Notes under the pieces: generated by a model
Told to the model about the DNA's origin: nothing
Seen by the model: only the letters and a program-made list of their open reading frames with translations
The model's database searches: none
Translations under genes and position numbers: made by a program
In this document: in pieces, positions 57,801 through 64,000 of the stretch
Numbering within the stretch: position 1 is the stretch's first letter
Layout of the letters: each line of letters opens with the position of its first letter
DNA from: Lumbricus terrestris
Taxonomy: Eukaryota > Annelida > Clitellata > Crassiclitellata > Lumbricidae
DNA: 64,000 nt
Direction: 5' to 3'
Assembly (NCBI GenBank): GCA_949752735.1
Contig: OX457041.1
Location: 25,816,576 to 25,880,575 of the forward strand

Positions 57801-60247
57801 AGCAGTTGAGAATTTGCAAGGCATATAGAATAACAATCCTCAAGCCTCTGGGAATAAATAGATACGTTGTTTAATCTCCTGTTTTATACTGGTCGTAATT
57901 AGTCATGATGAAGAGTGATATAGTAGTTTTCATTTCCAGGTGGAAGAAATTGGTGGAATGGCAAAGGCTGTGGCTGCTGGAATGCCAAAACTGCGAATTG
58001 AAGAGTGTGCTGCAAGAAGACAAGCAAGAATTGATAGTGGACATGGTCTGTCAACTTGACTAATCAGACTCAATTGCGCGGCACGACTTTTATAGCGTCA
58101 TATAGTGACAGGTAATTTAAGGTTGTTGAGGAATGAAACTCATTTCCTTGGCTGCTTGTATTAAGACAGTTAAACATTGTATTGAGATGGCAGGATCACA
58201 TGGCTGATGCGTAGAACATTTGACCATTTGAAGCAAGTGAAGTGCTGTATATAGATTTTGGGCAGGTACCGTTTACCAGCGGTCCTGGGTATGACGTTAA
58301 ACTGCAGCCCGTCCTGGGTATGACATTAAACTGCAGCCCGTCCTGGGTATGACGTTAAACTGCAGTCGGCAGGTCTTGGGCATGACGTGAATCTGCATCC
58401 GGCTATGGGTTAGCCTAAAACAACCCCCTGCTCCTGCAGGGTATGGGACGAGGTGGTATGGCGGTATGTTCTCGAATCTACCTCAAGCCACTGCGTAGCG
58501 ACCTTGGACAAGTTGCTCACCCATAGTTGTCTCGGAGGAAGGCAATGGCAAACCACCTCTGTATCCTGCCAAGAAAACCATCATGGCGAGAGGCGAAAGT
58601 CGCTTGTCATGGTGGTCGCTAGGGCTCTACGAGCCGAAAGCACTAACTAACTAACCGTTTACCAGAGTTTTAATTTACTGCAACTTCCTTGTCTCTTGTG
58701 AGATGTTTGTGTAGATACATAGGATGATGTATAGATGAGCATTTCTTGCTCGTGACTCATAGCCTTGTGTCTTTATCAATTGAGCGATTGAGTAATGGTT
58801 GTGCACATGTAGTTTTCAACGGAGGCTTATTATGAGGCTTAGTTTGAGTTTAAACTGGTTTATTTCTTATTTGTTAATTTTTGAAGGTTGTATCGTATTT
58901 ATTAGACTCGTAAGGTTTGAAAAATTGACAAATTGCAATGAATGGCAGTCCCCTATGGAATTCCTTTAAGTTTGGTTGCGGTATACAAATCATGTTTGTA
59001 TGTTGCTCTAAACTTTATAAAAGCCATCGGACATTGAAATTTTGCTGATCAGCTGTGGTGGATGATGTGTGTGTATGTACGCATGTGCACTTGTTATAGC
59101 GCCCCTTCAAGGCTTGGAACTACTCAGCAACGCTCCCAACTACAGTGCGGACACTAAATCGGAGTTTCAGCGCTGAGCAATTGCGAGTGAAGGACTTGCC
59201 CAAGGTCCCTACATGGCAGCTTGGGGTAGATTTGAACCTGTGACCCTCCAGCTGCAGAGCAATGAACATACCAACTACACCACTGTGCCCCACACATGTG
59301 ATGTAAGGATGTTTCGCATAAGCTGCCTAATATTTAATGGAAGCCCAAAAAGGTCTAATTATTATCTGCTTGTACCAATAGAGTTTTGTATACATGTGAT
59401 TTCGACATGTGACAAAGTCATTGAGCGATGAGAGGCTTTAGATATGCTGTTTTACATAACGTTATGACTGAACTGCGACTGTAGAGACGATCGTTGGTGT
59501 GAACAAGTATCGTCCGGATAAGCCGCAGAAGGTGGATGTCCTTACTATCGACAACTCGATGGTCCGGGAGAAACAGATTGCACGCATCAATTCTGTGCGT
59601 CAGAAAAGAGACAGCCAAACGGTATATTTCTATATTTACTATGTATCTAAGGCATTATTATATTATTGTGCACGATAACTTTTAAATTTGCTAATTAATG
59701 TGGCTGATAAAAGCAAGGTTATGGCACTTGTAGGGTTAATACAATTTACACAATGCAATATATAATGCCAAATTGATCGATCAGGTGAATCAGTTTAATA
59801 TATTGATTCACTACCAATAGAAAATTACGCGGCATATCTCTGTAATTAATATAATTTTTTATGTCTCTACTTCTGATGTTAATAAGACAAGCCTACACGG
59901 TTAACGAATCTGTTGGGTACGGAACTGTTCCTTTGCCATTAGAGCTGTTTCGGAGATGTGAAAATTTTCATGATTAATGAATTGATTCTCAATAATCTGA
60001 TGATATGTTTGATTGTACTGAACAGACGACCAAGTGTCTGGATGCTATCACCAACTGCTGCAAGACAGGCCAGGGCAATCTTCTGGCCCTGGGAATCGAG
60101 GCATCAAGGGCGCGGGCCACTGTGGGTGAGATCTCCGATGCGATGGAGAAGGTCTTTGGGAGACATACGGCAACTGGACGACTGGTTAGCGGAGCGTACA
60201 AGACGGAGTACGGCGAGACGGATGAGATCGCTAAAGTCATCAAGAGG
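45764..60247 (+). CDS. MMUT: Methylmalonyl-CoA mutase, mitochondrial (3' end outside window)
   Basis: Adenosylcobalamin-dependent mutase of the mitochondrial matrix. It converts (R)-methylmalonyl-CoA to succinyl-CoA, the last step of propionate, odd-chain fat and branched amino-acid breakdown. Thirteen exons join in phase to about 615 residues. They cover the presequence, the catalytic TIM barrel ([20 protein letters not shown]; the His-bearing [14 protein letters not shown]; the Arg-bearing [15 protein letters not shown]) and the linker ending AKVIKR. The full-length vertebrate enzyme has 750 residues. The missing ~135 are the C-terminal B12-binding domain with its DxHxxG cobalt-ligand motif, not found up to 64000. 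Introns carry SINEs, two hAT elements and a minisatellite. The identification is unambiguous. Confidence 0.97.
46271..46479 (-). repeat. tRNA-derived SINE, near full length
   Basis: On the minus strand: GTGGGGCATGATGGTGTAGT (A-box region), GGTTGCGGGTTCGAATCCAC (B box), a ~100-base body with CACTAGCAATTGCTCAGCGC, then a stem-loop end GAGTAG...GGGGCACTATAACAAGTG. Pol III promoter boxes mark it as tRNA-derived; the body excludes a real tRNA gene. Confidence 0.85.
47331..47465 (+). CDS. MMUT: MMUT exon 2
   Basis: Forty-five codons after CTCAGCAG: end of the presequence, then [16 protein letters not shown] and LIWHTPE, the mature N-terminus. Donor GTATGA. Confidence 0.94.
47761..47968 (-). repeat. 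tRNA-derived SINE, near full length
   Basis: Same family as 46271-46479: GTGGGGCGCGGTGGTCTAGT, B box GGTTCGAGGTTCGAATCCAC, body with CTCGCAATTGCTCAGCGC, end GGGGCGCTATAACAAGTG. The best preserved copy. Confidence 0.88.
48824..49649. mobile_element. hAT non-autonomous transposon
   Basis: Begins CAGGGGTTCTCAAACT and ends with its exact inverse AGTTTGAGAACCCCTG. Flanked by a perfect 8-bp duplication GTCTAGAC (48816-48823 and 49650-49657). Subterminal GGGGGTACGC phrases occur near both ends. 826 bp, no transposase. Sits in the intron between MMUT exons 2 and 3. Confidence 0.95.
49888..50205 (+). CDS. MMUT: MMUT exon 3
   Basis: One hundred and six codons: [35 protein letters not shown], then [17 protein letters not shown]. 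Includes the conserved active-site tyrosine loop. GC-rich relative to its introns. Donor GTGAGG. Confidence 0.97.
51223..51327 (+). CDS. MMUT: MMUT exon 4
   Basis: Thirty-five codons: [20 protein letters not shown], barrel strand. Acceptor GTAG, donor GTCTGT. Confidence 0.96.
52445..52579 (+). CDS. MMUT: MMUT exon 5
   Basis: Forty-five codons: [20 protein letters not shown], which contains the CoA/substrate arginine, then [15 protein letters not shown]. Confidence 0.97.
52645..52796. mobile_element. Small hAT-like MITE
   Basis: CATGGGCGGAGTTT at the left, inverse AAACTCTGCCCATG at the right, and an 8-bp duplication ATTGTCAC (52637-52644, 52797-52804). 152 bp, 65 bases downstream of MMUT exon 5. 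Confidence 0.92.
53183..53300 (+). CDS. MMUT: MMUT exon 6
   Basis: [18 protein letters not shown] with the catalytic histidine, then [12 protein letters not shown]. Ends in phase 1; donor GTTAGA. Confidence 0.97.
54036..54115 (+). CDS. MMUT: MMUT exon 7
   Basis: [20 protein letters not shown] followed by GMNFYM. Donor GTAAGA. The exon end and donor are duplicated 33 bases downstream (see the 54109-54174 repeat). Confidence 0.96.
54109..54174. repeat. 33-bp tandem duplication across the MMUT exon 7 donor
   Basis: CTACATGGTAAGATGGTTAA plus 13 bases, twice in succession. The second copy carries an identical donor at 54149. Using it would add 33 bases (11 codons, [11 protein letters not shown]) without stop or frame change. 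Confidence 0.95.
54640..55210. repeat. 32-bp minisatellite, about 18 copies
   Basis: TTGGTTTATGCATTGAAGTG plus AGGGAGAGCACA, in the intron between MMUT exons 7 and 8. Copies are highly similar; an early variant has GTAGGAGAGCACT. No spacers of unique sequence, so not CRISPR-like. Confidence 0.96.
55432..55563 (+). CDS. MMUT: MMUT exon 8
   Basis: Forty-four codons: [20 protein letters not shown], then [16 protein letters not shown], the substrate-cavity loop. Acceptor TTTTAG, donor GTCAGA. Confidence 0.97.
56190..56366 (+). CDS. MMUT: MMUT exon 9
   Basis: Fifty-nine codons: [20 protein letters not shown] and [16 protein letters not shown]. Donor GTAAGC. Confidence 0.97.
56957..57008 (-). repeat. 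SINE-type tail, short and diverged
   Basis: CAGAGCGCTTGTATAGCGCC, then AAGTAACTCAGAAGGGCACT: inverse tail with decayed arms. Confidence 0.6.
57197..57280 (+). CDS. MMUT: MMUT exon 10
   Basis: Twenty-eight codons: [20 protein letters not shown], then AASKVIKE. Donor GTTTGT. Confidence 0.96.
57940..58045 (+). CDS. MMUT: MMUT exon 11
   Basis: [20 protein letters not shown] and [12 protein letters not shown]. Ends in phase 1; donor GTCTGT. Confidence 0.96.
58455..58656 (+). repeat. SINE, second family
   Basis: TTCTCGAATCTACCTCAAGC (degenerate B box), GGAGGAAGGCAATGGCAAAC, CACCTCTGTATCCTGCCAAG, ending with AACTAACTAACC. Shares its order of phrases with 31470-31605. The AAGGCAATGGCAAACCACCT segment recalls conserved central domains of other animal SINEs. 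Confidence 0.7.
59089..59293 (-). repeat. tRNA-derived SINE, near full length
   Basis: Third copy of the 46271/47761 family: GTGGGGCACAGTGGTGTAGT at the head, B box GGTCACAGGTTCAAATCTAC, end GGGGCGCTATAACAAGTG. Confidence 0.85.
59485..59621 (+). CDS. MMUT: MMUT exon 12
   Basis: [20 protein letters not shown], then [19 protein letters not shown]; start of the linker. Acceptor GTAG, donor GTATAT. Confidence 0.95.
60026..60247 (+). CDS. MMUT: MMUT exon 13 (last exon in window)
   Basis: About 74 codons: [40 protein letters not shown], then DEIAKVIKR. The end is set by homology at AGG followed by GTCGAG, a weak donor; an alternative is GTTGTT at 60254. The frame hits TGA at 60266 if unspliced. 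Confidence 0.88.
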
Positions 60248-62794
60248 GTCGAGGTTGTTATTCTGTGATAATATTATGATCTAGAATCTTTTTTACATCT
60301 CTTCCAAAGAGAATTTATTGATGTGCTTCATATATCCTTGTAGTTCAGTTGTTGGTTCTGTTTGTTGTTGGTTTGTATCGTTGGCAGCGAATGTGTCGAC
60401 CGCATTGGGAAAACCTGGTCCTTTGAATTATAATTAGCTATAATTATTTAGAATCGTATTTGCATCTAAGCATAAGAGACTCACTGCTGATGTGAATAAA
60501 TTCCCCGCTTCGGATTTCTCCATGTATCAGCACAGCATAAATTATCGTTTTTTACTGCTAATTTGCGTTGCAGTGATATTTTACTTCAGGAAATAATTTT
60601 CGGTTTACTTCTATTTCAGTTCGAATGGGCTACATCTATAATTAAGATCTAATTACAGTTACAGTTCTTCAAACAAATTCAGTTATACTTCTATTTTAGT
60701 TTCAAAATAATTTCAGTTCTCAATTCAGTTCTTGTATGAATATTATTTCAGTCATACTTCCTTATACAACTTGCGTTAAATTAAAACGAGTTCGAGCATT
60801 TTCATTATCGATATGCTTCTTTAATTTCAAAGAACCTTCTTATTTTTAACGACCTAGGCATACTGTTTCTGCCCAAGCTGCTATAAGCCTGTTAGCAGCC
60901 TTCACCCAGAAAAACATTGTTTCTACATAAGCTTGAGCAGTCAGAGCTTCAACATCTTCTACTAGTGGGACAATATTGCCATATACAGACTTGCCATCTT
61001 TCCATCCCAAAATAGCCGATGCGTAATTATTTATACAATAAACAAACAATTTGAACTCCGAATCTATAGTTTGTAGGTCCTATCATTTCCTGAAAAGGTT
61101 GAACGACCATGGTTGCTTTATAACATCAATCCGCCAACATAATGTTTCCACTAGATTCTACTACAATCCCTTTAATGGTATTCCACTGAATTGGTTTACC
61201 ATGCTGCATTTCTTTTACTTACGCCTTTCTGCAGCACTCGTATGTTCTAAGTGGTGAAGCTGCTGACTAGAATCAGTCGCATGAAAGTTTCATGCCAGCC
61301 CTGGTTTTACCTTCAGTCCATTTCCTTAATGTATTTCTTAGTATGCTGTGTGGGCTTATTCACTGTAGAGGCAAACTGCTTAAATTTTATCATTCATAAA
61401 GTTCAGTTCTGCACTCGTCCGTCTTAAAGGTAGGCCTTATATGGATAGGTCTAGACACATAGGCGTAGGAGGCGGGGTTCCAGAGGGGCAAATGCCACCC
61501 CAAATTTTGAGCAAATGTGTTTTTCGGGCAAAACAGGCATGGGCGGACAAACCTTTTTGGGGGGGAAACAGGCATGGGAGGATTTTTTCAGACACACAGG
61601 GGTAAACAGCCATCTTTTCTGAAGATCTGTACGAAATTACTTTTGTAAAAAAAGATCATCGGCTATTTCGGCTGTGAATCGAAATGACTATATAAAAAAA
61701 GGTCATCAGAAAATTTGGTCGATGAAAAATGTCGACGACTCATGGTCCGCCAATACTTTTCGGGCAAAACTAAAATCTTTGCCCCCACCCCCCACTGCCG
61801 AAATGAAATGTCCCCTACGCCTACGTTTGCCCATATGACGAGTCTTATTGCGAAGTTAAAAATTATAAACTTACGGTAAAAGTTCATATGCAAAATGACC
61901 ATAAAAAATTGCACAAGTAAGCACTTGTTTGGCCAATGATACAAAAGTTTTAAGAGTAAGAAAGTATATGCATCTGTTGTATCTAAACACAATTGCATCA
62001 AAAGGTCTGTCAACTAAATCATTTAAAAAAAAATTCAGTTCGACAATTGATTTTCATTTTTATTCAAATTTTCTTTCAATTTGCTTAATTTCCGTTCTAT
62101 TTCAGTTTCATTCTTAAAATAATTTCAGTTACTGTTACAGTTATACTTAACTGAAATCAATATATTTTCAGTTCTAATTTCACTTAATGTTAACGAAAAT
62201 ATCACTTGCGTTGTTGTGTACATGTTCAGTATTTAAGTTTTAAATCCCTCCTGCCGTATGGAAATGTCAGCAGAGCGACGATTTTATAGAGCTGCGGTTA
62301 CATTGAGGTGAATGCTCTTGAAATGTATGATATTTAAGATTTTTATACATCTTGGAAATGGGAACTGACAGTCATGAGATGACATTATTGTAATCCAACG
62401 CAAGCCTTGATACACTTGGCCCAGAGATCTGACCTTTGTAACCATATAATTTTGTCTTACTAGATATTGCTGATTTGCAGAATGACTGCCTCTCTGTAAA
62501 TCTGTTTCTGGTCATTGTTTACAATTTGAAGTTTTTAGAGGGAAAGTTGGCACGGGGGGGTGGAACAGTTGGCACGGGGGGGGGGTGGAACATGGTCTTG
62601 CTAATCACATGGCTTTTATTTATTGGTTCGCTATTTTGAATAAATGGTGCAAGCTGTGGACAACTTCTACTGCAACTGTCAGTTTTATAGGGGTTTATTG
62701 AATTCTAGAAGAAGTTTGTTTGTTACAGTCAACCCAAGTCTTGCTGCTTCTTGTTAAATGGATAATTTACAGGACAAATAAAACTATATATATA
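60248..62794 (+). other. MMUT intron 13 (incomplete), AT-rich
   Basis: No B12-domain exon found. TTTCAGTT phrases recur in two blocks, about 60560-60760 and 62040-62190, in the same orientation, with a MITE between. A minus-strand frame at 60846-61049 has no family I recognise. Near 62540-62590 GTTGGCACGGGGGGGTGGAAC occurs twice. Confidence 0.5.
61456..61827. mobile_element. MITE with CGTAGG ends
   Basis: CATAGGCGTAGGAGGCGGGG at the left and TCCCCTACGCCTACG at the right are inverted copies. The interior repeats GGGCAAAAC and GGCATGGG phrases. Exact ends and target duplication are not resolved. Confidence 0.6.
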
Positions 62795-64000
62795 CCGGGT
62801 GGCCCATAAAAAACGTTCCCAAAATTTGATAACCTGGCAAAGATCTAATTTCAGAGCTGTCAAATATTAATTTATACCAAAATGTTAAGCAATCATTTCT
62901 GCACACACGTGTCAAATTTCAAGAGAGTACCTTTATTATGTCACATCCTGCGGCAGGATTATGACGTCATACCTGCTTAAGAATTTTGCACAAACCTACG
63001 CTAAAAACGTTCCCAAACTTTGTTAACCTGGCAATTAAACAATTTTAAAGATAAACTAAGTCATAGTACATCAAACTAATCATAATTCATATTTGTACAA
63101 CACAGCCAAATTTTAGCTCAAAATACTCAACCGTTTGAGAGAAATCGTTGGTAGAACGGTATGACCCATGGTCAAAATTTTGCACAGTTGTTTTATGATG
63201 ATGTTTTACGCGAGCAAATATTTAATTGATCCTCCACCTTCTCGTGTAGGCCTAACGACCCTTAAACGCTGTTTCCACTGTCCTATTGACTTCTGTATTT
63301 GTGTGTCGTCTAATAGAGACCATAATATTTTTACTTCAATGACCTGCTTAAATTCGTCAGTATTTAGAAACGGGTTTCTGCGACCAGCATACACAAGCTC
63401 CTTTAGGGCGTTTCATAGTATAGGCCTACATGTACATAGTAGTCCAGAGGATGTAGATCGGGGGAGATTGGTGGCCAGGCATCACTGGGGATAAAATCAG
63501 AGGTGATTGCTTGAAGAAATTTCTGAGCCAATCTGCAACGATGTGAAGGTGCACTGTCTTGTTGAAAGATGTAATTGTCGTCAGGATTGAGTCTAGGCCT
63601 GTGACATTCGGGAATGAGCTTATCGCGTAACAGGCCGACGTAATGCTCTCCATTGAGTTTTGTTTTCTCAGTATCAATGAAGATGATGTCTGTTTTACCG
63701 TGCATCGAAACTCCAGCAGATACCATTACATTTTTGAGAGAAACGACTAGTCTCATGAAAAAGTCTTACTGGCGCAATTGAAGACTTTCGTTCACGGCGA
63801 AATTAAATGACGTAGTTTTGTGCAAAATTCTTAAGCAGGTATGACGTTATAACCTTGCCGCAGAGTGTGATATAATAAACGTACTCTCTTGAAATTTGAC
63901 ACGTGTGTACAGAAATGATTGCTTAACATTTTGGTATAAATTAATATTTGATAGCTCTGAAATTAGATCTTTGCCAGGTTATCAAAGTTTGGGAACGTTT
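62795..64000. mobile_element. Tc1/mariner-like transposon relic, cut by window edge
   Basis: Starts CCGGGTGGCCCATAAAAAAC after a TA. About 200 bases of the left end recur in inverse at 63810-64000, so these are long terminal inverted repeats and the last ~16-26 bases lie outside. The interior carries a broken transposase on the minus strand. Confidence 0.85.
63206..63756 (-). pseudogene. Broken mariner-like transposase (C-terminal half)
   Basis: VMVSAGVSMHGKTDIIFID, FQQDSAPSHRCRLAQKFLQA and PDLHPLDYYV are the second and third catalytic blocks of the mariner DDE/D transposase, with the 63756-63403 frame ending in stop. A shifted frame (63394-63206) continues the family's C-terminus. The N-terminal helix-turn-helix and first catalytic aspartate are missing, so it is inactive. 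Confidence 0.85.

Larger units (their letters stand above)
45863..60025 (+). other. MMUT introns: general content
   Basis: Twelve introns, about 0.6 to 2.4 kb. Apart from the repeats listed separately they contain a pyrimidine-rich tract at 46723-46870 (CCCCTTCCCC/CCTCC), (GTAT)n at 52262-52290, and a ~28-bp CCTGGGTATGACGTTAAAC repeat at 58283-58395. No other genes were seen. Confidence 0.65.

Noticed and set aside
60846..61049. 67-codon minus-strand frame as an MMUT or transposase exon
   Set aside because: Wrong strand for MMUT and no family motif I can name; evidence insufficient.

Overview
The window is animal nuclear DNA: AT-rich, long intergenic spacers, genes in many small exons with GT-AG introns, and many short interspersed repeats. 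A complete LTR element belongs to the Gmr1-like branch of Ty3/gypsy, a branch first described from deuterostomes. Together with the tRNA-derived SINEs and hAT, piggyBac and mariner relics, this suggests a marine invertebrate, possibly a deuterostome. I cannot name the species.

Layout. (1) At 1896-2073 on the minus strand is the first coding exon of a Mis18-family centromere protein; the rest lies off the left edge. (2) 2074-9690 is intergenic, with several MITEs, a hAT-like remnant, a long GA microsatellite and other simple repeats. (3) 10519-41674 on the minus strand is a complete gene for sorting nexin 13 (SNX13). I placed 26 coding exons that join in phase without a stop to give 994 residues: N-terminal membrane segment, PXA, RGS, PX, Nexin_C. 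Two of its introns appear to be GC-AG. An intact 7.5-kb LTR retrotransposon (14319-21857) sits in antisense orientation in one intron. (4) 41675-45763 separates SNX13 from the next gene, which is divergent. It carries a broken LINE and two MITEs. (5) From 45764 on the plus strand is methylmalonyl-CoA mutase (MMUT). Thirteen exons cover the mitochondrial presequence, the catalytic barrel and the linker; the C-terminal B12-binding domain lies beyond the right edge. (6) The last 1.2 kb is a mariner-like DNA transposon relic with long inverted ends, cut by the window edge.

The genes are unrelated housekeeping functions: centromere assembly, endolysosomal and lipid trafficking with G-protein regulation, and propionate catabolism. 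There is no operon-like arrangement and I see no new defence or biosynthetic system. The unusual content is in the mobile DNA (an integrase-before-reverse-transcriptase element, a stem-loop tail shared by SINEs and a LINE) and in small duplications that touch splice sites of SNX13 and MMUT.
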